The notes under the pieces were generated by a model that did no database searches, was not told the DNA's origin, and saw only the letters and a program-made list of their open reading frames with translations. Below are positions 1 to 6,603 of a stretch of 8,238 nucleotides of DNA, in pieces. The translations under genes and the position numbers were made by a program. The number at the start of each line of letters is the position of its first letter. The stretch's first letter is position 1. This DNA comes from Candidatus Zixiibacteriota bacterium (GTDB taxonomy: Bacteria > Zixibacteria > MSB-5A5 > GN15 > FEB-12), in the NCBI GenBank assembly GCA_018816665.1, contig JAHIVM010000447.1, forward strand, positions 1 to 8,238. The letters are read 5' to 3'.

Positions 1-1121
1 AACTGGTAGCGGGCATTGAAGTCACTTTCACCCATTCCCTGTCATCGGTTTCGGTCGACTCGTTTTCGTTTGCGGGCGGGCGATTTGACGACGATCAGAT
101 CACGGCCGGTTTTTCTGTAAGCAGTGATTCCAGTATTGTCTCGGCCTTTGCGCTGCTGGGCGAAGAGCTTCTGCCGGCCGGGCGCGGACTGCTGGGCAAC
201 ATTTATTATTCCTTCGCCGCCGGTCTGGCACCGCAGGTAATGGAGATCGACACCATCACCTGGACGCTGGGAATGATTGACCGTCTGACAGCGGTGCAGG
301 GTCAGGACGTGGCGGGTGACCCCTGGATACCGCAGATTGTAAAAGGGCATCTGGATATTCAGGATGCCCCTCTATCCTTTGATTCGGTGTGGGTTGACAG
401 CGTGGGTATCGAAGCAGGCAGTCCCGTTGCCGTGAATGCATTCGCCTTCAACGAACGAAATCTGGCCCAGATTGATCTTGCGTTGAAATTCGATTCCGAT
501 CGCCTGACTCTGGACAGTGTGGCTTTCACCGGCACGCGCGGTGAGGCAGCCACCACAAAAACGGTACAGCCGAACAACACCACTCACACCGTACTGGTGC
601 GTCTGGTCTACGGCTCGGCCGTCCCGCTGGCTCCCGGATCGGGTCCGCTGGCCATCCTGCATTTCAGCACCGATGGCGATAGCCCGGATACGTTGATCGC
701 CGTTGATTCCACCACCCTGGGTGTTAACACGGTGACACGGTACATTCTGACCGAAGCCGACGGCAGCATTGTGTTCCCGCCCATGTTCTCTGCGGGATAC
801 ATTCACATCCAGACGGTCACCGATGTGGAGGATATCACTCCCGACGGCGTCCTGCCGGAGACATTCAACCTGGCTCAGAACTATCCCAATCCGTTCAATC
901 CGGTGACCCATATTGATCTGAGTCTCCCCTCGGCCTCACATGTCGAGCTGGAGGTATTCAATGTCCTCGGGCAGAAAGTCGAGCAATTGCTTGACCGGGA
1001 TATGCCGGCCGGTGTGCACCGGGTGGCATTTGACGGCTCCCACCTGGCATCCGGCGTATACTTCTACCGCATAACTGCCGGCGACATTGTCCAGTCGAAG
1101 AAGATGATTATGATTAAGTAG
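1..1121 (+). CDS. Secreted/surface protein with tandem cohesin-like modules and C-terminal (T9SS-type/FlgD-Ig-like) sorting domain, 5' partial
   Basis: The frame is open from base 3 to the TAG at 1119-1121, giving 372 residues without a stop. An ATG at 240 is internal: the upstream codons encode sequence that continues the same fold, so the true start lies outside the window. Two related beta-rich modules are visible. Module 1 (residues ~1-120) has 'VDSFSFAGGR', 'LPAGRGLLGNIYYSF' and 'KGHLDIQ'. Module 2 (~127-270) repeats these as 'LDSVAFTGTR', 'LAPGSGPLAILHFST' and 'AGYIHIQ'. The pattern resembles cohesin-type domains. Residues ~284-372 are a sorting domain: 'LAQNYPNPFNP', then 'LEVFNVLGQKV', 'LASGVYFYRI' and a final 'KKMIMIK'. 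In Bacteroidetes this kind of domain directs type IX secretion and surface anchoring; in other FCB phyla its role is assumed by analogy. The substrate or ligand is unknown. The gene converges on fliJ and is probably unrelated to the flagellum. Confidence 0.85.
   Translation, partial: LVAGIEVTFTHSLSSVSVDSFSFAGGRFDDDQITAGFSVSSDSSIVSAFALLGEELLPAGRGLLGNIYYSFAAGLAPQVMEIDTITWTLGMIDRLTAVQGQDVAGDPWIPQIVKGHLDIQDAPLSFDSVWVDSVGIEAGSPVAVNAFAFNERNLAQIDLALKFDSDRLTLDSVAFTGTRGEAATTKTVQPNNTTHTVLVRLVYGSAVPLAPGSGPLAILHFSTDGDSPDTLIAVDSTTLGVNTVTRYILTEADGSIVFPPMFSAGYIHIQTVTDVEDITPDGVLPETFNLAQNYPNPFNPVTHIDLSLPSASHVELEVFNVLGQKVEQLLDRDMPAGVHRVAFDGSHLASGVYFYRITAGDIVQSKKMIMIK
852..1118 (+). other. C-terminal sorting domain (Por/T9SS type A-like, FlgD-Ig-like fold)
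   Basis: This segment encodes the last ~89 residues of the left-hand gene. It begins at 'LPETFNLAQNYPNPFNPVTH', runs through alternating hydrophobic strands and 'NVLGQKV', and ends with 'ASGVYFY' and a lysine-rich 'KKMIMIK'. These are the hallmark positions of the C-terminal domain found on many exported proteins in FCB-group bacteria. The domain is the main phylogenetic clue in the window. Confidence 0.8.
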
Positions 1122-1136
1122 ATGTCTGTGTATGCA

Positions 1137-1153
1137 CCGTCGCTACGCGACGG
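1137..1153. repeat. Perfect short inverted repeat (7-bp stem, 3-nt loop)
   Basis: The 7-base arm CCGTCGC (1137-1143) is followed by the loop TAC and its exact complement GCGACGG (1147-1153). It lies 15 bp after the stop of the left-hand gene, upstream of the U-tract terminator. It has no T-run on either side, so it is not a canonical terminator. It may be an extra 3'-end hairpin for the plus-strand transcript, or may impede minus-strand read-through from fliJ. Confidence 0.5.
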
Positions 1154-1170
1154 ACTGTGAGCTTGCTGCA

Positions 1171-1203
1171 GAAGGAGGGACTACTGTCCCTTCTTCTTTT
1201 TTT
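1171..1203 (+). terminator. Rho-independent terminator of the left-hand gene, overlapping the fliJ 3' end
   Basis: An 11-bp stem, GAAGGAGGGAC (1171-1181) with GTCCCTTCTTC (1186-1196), encloses the 4-nt loop TACT and contains one G-U pair. It is followed at once by seven T (1197-1203). Only the plus-strand orientation has the T-run, so it terminates the secreted-protein gene. The 3' arm and T-run, read on the other strand, encode the lysine-rich end of FliJ, and the fliJ stop codon is at the loop (1181-1183). Confidence 0.85.
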
Positions 1204-1636
1204 GTCGGTAGGCGGAAATGGCAACCTCGTTGGTTTCTTTCTGCTCGAAATCCTCGATCTCCTTGAGATGCCGTCTTTCCTGCTTCTCGCGCAGGAGTTC
1301 ATAAATCTTGCGTTCCCGGGCAGCTTCGACCAGTTCCTCCCGACGTGTCTCGGCTTTTCTCTTGAGTCCCTGCAGGATTTCGTACCCGGCCAGACGATCA
1401 CGTTTGAGTCGGGTCAGGTAACGGGAGCAAACGAGTGCCTCGGCCACGGTGATTTTGCCCATGAGCCGCTGACGATGGCTGTCAATCGTAGCCATTTTGG
1501 AATCATCGATACGATGCAGTTGGTCCTGCTGGTCCTGCACTTTCTTCATCGCCGCAGCGTGCTCTTTCTGACGCTCTTTCTCACGATGCTTGCGGACTTT
1601 GAGCAGCGGCTCGAGGCGATACTTAAACTTTTTCAT
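1181..1636 (-). CDS. fliJ: Flagellar export chaperone/stalk protein FliJ
   Basis: The 151-residue product starts 'MKKFKYRLEPLLKVRKHREK', the characteristic FliJ N-terminus, and is close to the ~147 residues of the enterobacterial protein. Nearly the whole chain is charged and heptad-like (Lys, Arg, Glu and Gln with spaced Leu/Ile), consistent with the antiparallel coiled coil known for FliJ. In the family, FliJ inserts into the FliI hexamer like the gamma stalk of F1-ATPase, contacts the FlhA export gate, and cycles export chaperones. The ATG at 1634-1636 overlaps the fliI end by 14 bp and is preceded by an AGGTG Shine-Dalgarno, so the two are translationally coupled. The lysine-rich C-terminus (KKKK) is encoded by the A-run complementary to the T-tract of the opposing terminator. 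It is the last flagellar gene visible in the operon. Confidence 0.92.
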   Translation of the reverse strand: MKKFKYRLEPLLKVRKHREKERQKEHAAAMKKVQDQQDQLHRIDDSKMATIDSHRQRLMGKITVAEALVCSRYLTRLKRDRLAGYEILQGLKRKAETRREELVEAARERKIYELLREKQERRHLKEIEDFEQKETNEVAISAYRQKKKKGQ

Positions 1637-2960
1637 GCTTCACCTGGGTGCCCAGCACCTGTCTCATCTGCTGCCGCAAGTCTTCGTGGGGGACCGTTTC
1701 CGTTATCCCTTGCAGAAACAACTCGTTGATGGCTTCGTGCTTTTCGATGGCGAGGTCGATTTTTGGATTAGAACCTTTGACATAGGCACCGATGTTGATC
1801 AGGTCCTCCGCCTCCCGGTAGGTGGCAATCAGCTCCCGAATCCGCCCGGCCATCTTCTGCTCTTCCTCCGTGCTGATTTCCTTCATCAGACGGCTGATAG
1901 AATCCAGCATATCGACGGCGGGGTATTGATTGAGGGCTGCCAGTCGGCGTGACAGGGCCACGTGTCCGTCCAGAATCGAACGCACGGCATCGGATATCGG
2001 CTCATTGAGATCGTCGGCTTCGACCAAAACCGTATACAGGCCGGTGATGGACCCTCGAGGAGTCGAGCCAGCCCGCTCCAGCAACGACGGCAGCAGGGCG
2101 AAGACCGACGGCGTATAGCCTTTGGTTGCAGGCGGTTCGCCGACAGCCAGACCGATTTCACGCTGAGCCATAGCCACGCGTGTAACCGAGTCCATGAGCA
2201 GCATCACGTTTTTGCCCTGATCCCGGAAGTACTCGGCAATGGTCGTGGCCACCATGGCACCTTTAATGCGCACCAGGGCTGGTTGGTCCGAAGACACCGC
2301 TACAACCACCGATCGTTTTAGTCCTTCCGGTCCCAGATCTCGTTCGATGAATTCCTTTACTTCACGGCCGCGTTCGCCGATCAGGGCCACGACATTGACA
2401 TCGGCCGATGAGTTCCGGGCGATCATGCCCAGCATGACCGACTTGCCTACTCCGGAGCCGGCAAAAATGCCCATCCGCTGCCCCTGGCCCAAAGCGGCCA
2501 TGGCATCGATAACCTTGATTCCCGTGCGGATCGGCTTTTCTATTCGACGTCGGTTCAACACCGGGATAGGATCAACCGATACCGGCCGCGTGGTTGCGGC
2601 CGTGAGCGGACCTTTGCCGTCGATCGGCCTTCCCAGGCCGCCCAGCACGCGCCCGATCAGGCTGGAACCTACCGGAATGCGCAGTTGGTCGGCGGCAGAG
2701 GTGACAATGGCTCCGGGGGTTATCCCGGAAATGGACCCGTGGGGCATAAGCAGTAAACGGTCGTCGCGGAATCCGACCACCTCGGCCTGGACCCGCGAAC
2801 TGCCGTCAAAATTCTCAATATTGCAGAGCCGTCCAATCGACACCGCGGGACCGGCCGATTCAATAACAAGTCCCACTACCTGGGTCACTTTGCCGAACTG
2901 CTTGATGGTATTTACGCGATCAATGCGGTCGGCGTACATGTCATACGGCAGGAAACTCAC
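1623..2960 (-). CDS. fliI: Flagellum-specific type III export ATPase FliI
   Basis: The 445-residue protein has the normal length for FliI and belongs to the F1-beta/FliI/YscN ATPase family. It powers and orders delivery of rod, hook and filament subunits to the export gate at the cytoplasmic face of the basal body. An N-terminal beta-barrel (~20-95) precedes the ATPase core. The Walker A loop 'AGSGVGKS' is at 167-174, the catalytic-glutamate loop 'GERGRE' at 195-200, and Walker B 'VMLLMDS' at 252-258. The family segments 'GYTPSVFALLPSLLERAG' and 'LVEADDLNEPISDAVR' follow, so all catalytic motifs are intact. The start is GTG (2958-2960), sharing a GTGA overlap with the fliH stop. A GGGAGA Shine-Dalgarno (2967-2972) six bases upstream supports GTG over the ATG at codon 8. 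FliH and FliJ, its regulator and stalk, flank it in the operon. Confidence 0.97.
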   Translation of the reverse strand: MSFLPYDMYADRIDRVNTIKQFGKVTQVVGLVIESAGPAVSIGRLCNIENFDGSSRVQAEVVGFRDDRLLLMPHGSISGITPGAIVTSAADQLRIPVGSSLIGRVLGGLGRPIDGKGPLTAATTRPVSVDPIPVLNRRRIEKPIRTGIKVIDAMAALGQGQRMGIFAGSGVGKSVMLGMIARNSSADVNVVALIGERGREVKEFIERDLGPEGLKRSVVVAVSSDQPALVRIKGAMVATTIAEYFRDQGKNVMLLMDSVTRVAMAQREIGLAVGEPPATKGYTPSVFALLPSLLERAGSTPRGSITGLYTVLVEADDLNEPISDAVRSILDGHVALSRRLAALNQYPAVDMLDSISRLMKEISTEEEQKMAGRIRELIATYREAEDLINIGAYVKGSNPKIDLAIEKHEAINELFLQGITETVPHEDLRQQMRQVLGTQVKHEKV

Positions 2961-3658
2961 AGGCTGTCTCCCGATGAGAGCAGGGTCTCGGCAACGATGT
3001 CAATCTGGGACTCCAGACGGGCATCGATATCGCCCCGGGGGGTTTCGATGAAGCACCCCCCCGTGCGAACACGGGCATCGCCCTCAAAGGCAAGATCCTT
3101 GATCGCGGTGCTGTCGCCGAGAAATCGCTCAAGACTCTGTTCCACCACCGGCAGGTGATCGGGATTGACTTTGATTGTCAGACGGGAGCGATCGACCAGT
3201 TGATTGATCACGCCGTTGATGATCTTGACGGTGGCTTCCGGGTCAATACTGACGGCATCGAAGGTTACTTTCCGGGACACTTTTACGACCAGTTCCAGCA
3301 CGGCGTTTTTGGCTTCTTCCAGCAAAGCGGCCCGCTGCTCAACGGCGTCCATGACGGCCCGTTCAAACTGACCGACCACCCGTCGGGCCTCGGCCAGACC
3401 TTCCGTCCGACCCTTCTCGTAGCCCTCGGCGCGGCCTTCCCGGCGAGCCTCTTCCGACTCCTTGCGGAGAGCTTCTTCCATCTTATACACTTCGCCGATG
3501 GGGATTAGTCGGGCACCTTCGGGCGTGGTCACAAAGGCGACCGAGGGGAAAAACTCCGCCAGTTTCAGTTCCGCCCGAGTCTCTTCCTCGGCATCGTGGT
3601 GTTTTTCGCCGATGAAAACAGTCGGGCAGTCTTCCACGTATCGAATAATCTTAGACAA
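2957..3658 (-). CDS. fliH: Flagellar assembly protein FliH (negative regulator/stator of FliI)
   Basis: The product has 233 residues, close to the ~228-235 of characterised FliH proteins. A variable N-terminal region opens 'MSKIIRYVED'. A charged helix at ~60-130 contains GxxxG spacing at residues 75, 79, 83 and 87 ('EGRAEGYEKGRTEG'), a known FliH feature. A C-terminal domain at ~130-233 ends with 'GGCFIETPRGDIDARLESQ', which matches the FliI-binding, V/A-ATPase E-subunit-like domain of FliH/YscL. The family holds FliI as a FliH2-FliI complex and docks it at the C-ring. The start codon is TTG (3656-3658), eight bases inside fliG, and a well placed AAGAGGA ribosome-binding site supports it. 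The stop overlaps the fliI GTG by 4 bp, so fliG, fliH and fliI are probably translationally coupled. Confidence 0.93.
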   Translation of the reverse strand: MSKIIRYVEDCPTVFIGEKHHDAEEETRAELKLAEFFPSVAFVTTPEGARLIPIGEVYKMEEALRKESEEARREGRAEGYEKGRTEGLAEARRVVGQFERAVMDAVEQRAALLEEAKNAVLELVVKVSRKVTFDAVSIDPEATVKIINGVINQLVDRSRLTIKVNPDHLPVVEQSLERFLGDSTAIKDLAFEGDARVRTGGCFIETPRGDIDARLESQIDIVAETLLSSGDSL

Positions 3659-4661
3659 TGATATCCTCTTTGCCGCCGCGACCGGAGATCATGATCTGAC
3701 CTTCTTCCTCGAGGCGACGGACGGCTTCGACAATCCGACTCTGCGACGACTCGACATCGGATAGACGGGTCGGTCCCATGAATTCCATTTCTTCCTTGAT
3801 CATTACAGATACACGCTCGGAGACATTGGCGAAGATCTTGTTTTTGACTTCGTCCGACGCCGCCTTGAGCGCCAGGGACAGATCCTTGGTCTCCACTTCC
3901 TTGAGGAGACGCTGGATCGAACGGTCGTCCAGAAGAACGATGTCGTCGAATACGAACATCATATTTTTGACCTCTGCTGCAAGATCCGGATCATCCGCTT
4001 CCAGGGATTGCAGGATGTTCTTTTCCGCCGTCGTGTCAATCAGGTTGAGAATCTCGGCAATTGACTTGGCTCCACCCGACACGGACAAATCGGCCCGTGA
4101 GGACGCGCCAAAATGCTCCTGCAGGGTGTGTTCGATTTCCTTGAGGATCTCCGGTGAAATCTTCTCCATAGTGGCAATTCTCAGCGACACCTCGGCCTGA
4201 AGTTCCGGAGCCAGTTCGGACAATACCGATGCTGCCTGCTGCGGATTCAACTGGGTAAGGATCAGGGCCGTGGTCTGCGGATGCTCGTTCTGGAAGAAGC
4301 CGGCCAGTTGCTTGGGATCGATGTCCTTCAGCAGGGAGAACCCACTGGATCGGAGCGACGACTCCAGGCGGGTCATGATCTCTTTGGCCCGGGTCGCCCC
4401 CACGGCCTTCTGCAAAATCTCCGTAGCGAAGTCCACACCGCCCTGCGAGATATACTGGCGGGCCATGAATATGTCATGACACTCCGTAATAACCCGTTCC
4501 TCAATTTCCGGGGGAACATCGCGCAGATTGGCGATTTCAATCGTAATCTTTTCGAGTTCTTTTTCGCTCAGCCCCTTGAGCACGAGCGCGGAGACCTCCG
4601 GGCCAAAGGCTACCAGGGCGACCGCCGCTTTTTGCTGAGGTGTCATTTCATCGTAATTCAT
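3651..4661 (-). CDS. fliG: Flagellar motor switch/rotor protein FliG
   Basis: The product has 336 residues, the usual FliG length (331 in E. coli). FliG sits on the cytoplasmic face of the MS ring, binds FliF through its N-terminus and FliM through the middle, and interacts with the MotA stator to make torque. An N-terminal domain (~1-100) opens 'MTPQQKAAVALVAFG'. The middle domain has the EHPQ motif at 126-129 ('NEHPQTTALIL'). The C-terminal armadillo domain (~195-330) includes 'DDRSIQRLLKEV'. The torque-helix residues align with E. coli K264, R281, D288, D289 and R297 at a constant offset of two, as K266, R283, E290, E291 and R299. The Asp pair is thus replaced conservatively by a Glu pair. 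The ATG at 4659-4661 follows the fliF stop by 7 bp with only a weak Shine-Dalgarno, so coupling to fliF is likely. The 3' end overlaps fliH by 8 bp. Confidence 0.97.
   Translation of the reverse strand: MNYDEMTPQQKAAVALVAFGPEVSALVLKGLSEKELEKITIEIANLRDVPPEIEERVITECHDIFMARQYISQGGVDFATEILQKAVGATRAKEIMTRLESSLRSSGFSLLKDIDPKQLAGFFQNEHPQTTALILTQLNPQQAASVLSELAPELQAEVSLRIATMEKISPEILKEIEHTLQEHFGASSRADLSVSGGAKSIAEILNLIDTTAEKNILQSLEADDPDLAAEVKNMMFVFDDIVLLDDRSIQRLLKEVETKDLSLALKAASDEVKNKIFANVSERVSVMIKEEMEFMGPTRLSDVESSQSRIVEAVRRLEEEGQIMISGRGGKEDIIV
3664..3670 (-). promoter_or_regulatory. Ribosome-binding site selecting the TTG start of fliH
   Basis: Read on the minus strand this is AAGAGGA, five bases before the TTG at 3656-3658 and inside the last fliG codons. 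It is the strongest Shine-Dalgarno near this junction and places the FliH start at 'MSKII', a common FliH beginning. Confidence 0.65.
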
Positions 4662-4668
4662 GCGTATT

Positions 4669-6228
4669 CTACTCGATCATCATGGTCTTGATGACTTTTG
4701 CGATTTCGTCCGGTCGATCCTTGGCAGTTTTCTGCATGGCATCGACCAGTCTCGGTTTTCGCTTCTCCGGTTCAATCGGGGCGAATTCGCGTTCCTCCCG
4801 TTCCGGGATGCGCGTTTCCATCATGGGAGACGGTGCCGGTGCAGGAGGAGGCAGGATACTCGAAAGGGCGCCAAACAGACGCCGTGATTTCTTCTTCAGG
4901 TACAGCAGGACCATGAGGGCCAGCAACACGGTACCAATCTTCTTGGCCATATCCATAATAAACTCGCGCTGGTACATGGAGTCCAGCAGCTCCCGGTCAC
5001 CGTCGAGATTACGCCGGTCAAACGGGATATTCACGATTTCCAACTGGTCATTGCGCTGGGTGTCAAACCCCACCGACGTCCTCACCAGCGAGGCCAGGCG
5101 ATCCAACTCGTCCTGACTGCGCGGCTGGTAAATGGACTCAACATCGCCGGCATCGTTGGCAATGTCGCTGTAGGACCCGTCCACCGTAACTGCTACCGTG
5201 AGACGCTGGATACCGCCAACCGCATTTACCATGTGTTCGACTGTTTTGTTTAGCTCGTAATTGGTGATGGTCGTTTCCGAGGAACCCTCGTCGTTGCTTT
5301 CGTTAGCCTCGGCGGCCTTATCGGTGGAGGAGTTCGAGTTTTTGGTTCTCTCCTCACTGCGAACCGATGGCGCGTTGGGATCAAAGGTTTCGGAGGTACG
5401 TTCCAACTGCTGGAAGTCAAGATCGGCGGTCACTCTCACGAGGCTTCGCCCGTCTCCGAGGACGCCGTCGAGCATGGACTGTGCTTTGTCCTCCAGGTAG
5501 GCCTCGACATTTTTGCGTACTTCGAGCTGCGTACTGGAAAGACCCGCGGTGGGATCCGAACCCTGGTTTGATGACAGCAGATTGCCGTCGTAATCAATGA
5601 TCGCGATGTTTTTCGGCTGGAGCCCCTCAACAGAGGAGGCTACCAGATGAGTTATGCCGTTGAGTTGTTGTTTGGACAACCCGCCCTTTCCGCTCAGTTT
5701 CAGGAGAACCGAGGCCGTAGCCTGCTTCTGGTCTTCTTTGAAAAGCCGTTCTTTCGGCATCACGATATGGACTCGGGCCGCCTTGACCTCGTTGAGCTGC
5801 ATAATCGTGCGCGTAAGCTCACCTTCCAGGGCGCGACGGAAATTCAGGTTTTGCAGGAAGTCGGTCATCCCCAGGTTGTTCTGGTCGAAAATGGAGTAGC
5901 CGACACTGCCGGAGCGCGGTATCCCCTGCGAGGCGAGCGATATGCGCGTGGCGTACACATCGCCCGATGGTACCTCGATGGCGCCGCCGTTTTCGGACAG
6001 CCGGTACGAGATTTTGTTATCGTTAAGGTAGTTGACTATCTCCCCGGCCTCTTCCTGCCCGAGATTGGAGTACAGGCGCGAATAGCTGATGTCGGATACC
6101 CAGCCGACAATCAGTACGACGCCGACAATACTACCGGCCACGACACCGAACAGCATCATAACCTGGCTGGGTGTCATACGCCCGACGAAGCCGCCAAGGT
6201 TCTTGAAGAAATTAACAATGCTTTCCAT
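4669..6228 (-). CDS. fliF: Flagellar MS-ring protein FliF
   Basis: The 519-residue protein is within the normal range for FliF (~520-560). FliF forms the MS ring in the inner membrane, the first structure of the basal body and the housing for the export gate. A first membrane helix spans ~23-43. A secretin-like ring-building region follows, with 'YATRISLASQGIPRSGSVGY' and 'RALEGELTRTI' near 90-140, then a beta-collar region with a polar Ser/Asn/Glu linker near 285-315. A second membrane helix lies at ~428-446, followed by KKK. After it come a proline-rich cytoplasmic stretch and a C-terminal helix 'DRPDEIAKVIKTMM', the FliG-binding peptide. The ATG at 6226-6228 is preceded by AGGA six bases upstream. 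The gene lies 53 bp after fliE, the longest gap in the operon, and 7 bp before fliG, its binding partner. Confidence 0.97.
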   Translation of the reverse strand: MESIVNFFKNLGGFVGRMTPSQVMMLFGVVAGSIVGVVLIVGWVSDISYSRLYSNLGQEEAGEIVNYLNDNKISYRLSENGGAIEVPSGDVYATRISLASQGIPRSGSVGYSIFDQNNLGMTDFLQNLNFRRALEGELTRTIMQLNEVKAARVHIVMPKERLFKEDQKQATASVLLKLSGKGGLSKQQLNGITHLVASSVEGLQPKNIAIIDYDGNLLSSNQGSDPTAGLSSTQLEVRKNVEAYLEDKAQSMLDGVLGDGRSLVRVTADLDFQQLERTSETFDPNAPSVRSEERTKNSNSSTDKAAEANESNDEGSSETTITNYELNKTVEHMVNAVGGIQRLTVAVTVDGSYSDIANDAGDVESIYQPRSQDELDRLASLVRTSVGFDTQRNDQLEIVNIPFDRRNLDGDRELLDSMYQREFIMDMAKKIGTVLLALMVLLYLKKKSRRLFGALSSILPPPAPAPSPMMETRIPEREEREFAPIEPEKRKPRLVDAMQKTAKDRPDEIAKVIKTMMIE

Positions 6229-6281
6229 CGAAAATCCTATTTCGCGTTATGTCCCGACCATCCATGGCCGTGGACTCCCAC
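6229..6281 (-). other. 53-bp fliE-fliF spacer, longest intra-operon gap
   Basis: There is no open reading frame here. It carries the fliF ribosome-binding site (AGGA) and a weak 4-bp inverted repeat around CCATGG. I found no sigma-54 pair of the GG-N10-GC type and no T-run after the hairpin, so there is no evidence of a separate promoter or terminator. Confidence 0.4.
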
Positions 6282-6599
6282 CTACATCGGCATCCGCATA
6301 ATCTCTGTATATGCAGATACCAGTCGATTGCGAATTTCCAGCAGCAATTCCGTTGCGATACCGGCTTCTTCCGCCTTGATCATCACCTGGTGCAGTTCGA
6401 CCGGCTCTCCCGCCAGAAACGCTTCCTGCATCTTCCCCGAATCCTGTTGCAACTCGTTGACAGAATTGATCAGGTTGGAAACGAGATCGGAGAATTTGCC
6501 GTCTTTGGCCGGTTCAGTTACCTGACCGGTGACCGATCCGCCCTGTACGCGTTCGATCAATCCGGGCACCACGCGACTGGTATTCAGTACGTTTGACAT
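6282..6599 (-). CDS. fliE: Flagellar hook-basal body complex protein FliE
   Basis: The small 105-residue protein matches the normal length of FliE (~100-110). It joins the MS ring to the proximal rod and is among the first substrates of the export apparatus. The C-terminal two-thirds carries the family pattern: 'FSDLVSNLINSVNELQQ' (36-52), 'AFLAGEPVELHQVMIKAEEA' (~60-79), and the ending 'EIRNRLVSAYTEIMRMPM'. The first ~30 residues are variable, as usual. The ATG at 6597-6599 has an AAAGGTG ribosome-binding site seven to eight bases upstream, inside the 3' end of the preceding small gene. Only 4 bp separate the two genes, so they are co-transcribed and probably coupled. Confidence 0.95.
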   Translation of the reverse strand: MSNVLNTSRVVPGLIERVQGGSVTGQVTEPAKDGKFSDLVSNLINSVNELQQDSGKMQEAFLAGEPVELHQVMIKAEEAGIATELLLEIRNRLVSAYTEIMRMPM

Positions 6600-6603
6600 G
6601 ACA

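Noticed and set aside
240..242. ATG at 240 as the start of the left-hand gene
   Set aside because: The frame is open upstream to the window edge, and the upstream residues align with the first half of module 2. No ribosome-binding site precedes 240.
372..911. 179-residue open frame on the minus strand in the left-hand gene
   Set aside because: It is antisense to a clear modular protein, and its Arg/His/Gly-rich translation has no domain.
852..1118. Possible FlgD (hook-capping protein) from the FlgD-Ig-like C-terminal fold next to flagellar genes
   Set aside because: The domain is the widespread secretion sorting type with 'NYPNPFNP' and a terminal KKM motif. The rest of the protein is cohesin-like modules, and the gene is on the opposite strand. 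It is not FlgD.
2239..3051. 270-residue open frame on the plus strand over fliI and fliH
   Set aside because: It is antisense to highly conserved coding sequence, and its Ser/Arg/Pro-rich composition is typical of a shadow frame.
6229..6281. Internal promoter or small RNA between fliE and fliF
   Set aside because: There is no GG-N10-GC pair or convincing -35/-10 pair, and only a weak 4-bp dyad is present.
5647..6525. 292-residue open frame on the plus strand across fliF and fliE
   Set aside because: It is antisense to two well-identified genes, crosses their intergenic gap, has no recognisable domain, and arises from codon bias of the real genes.
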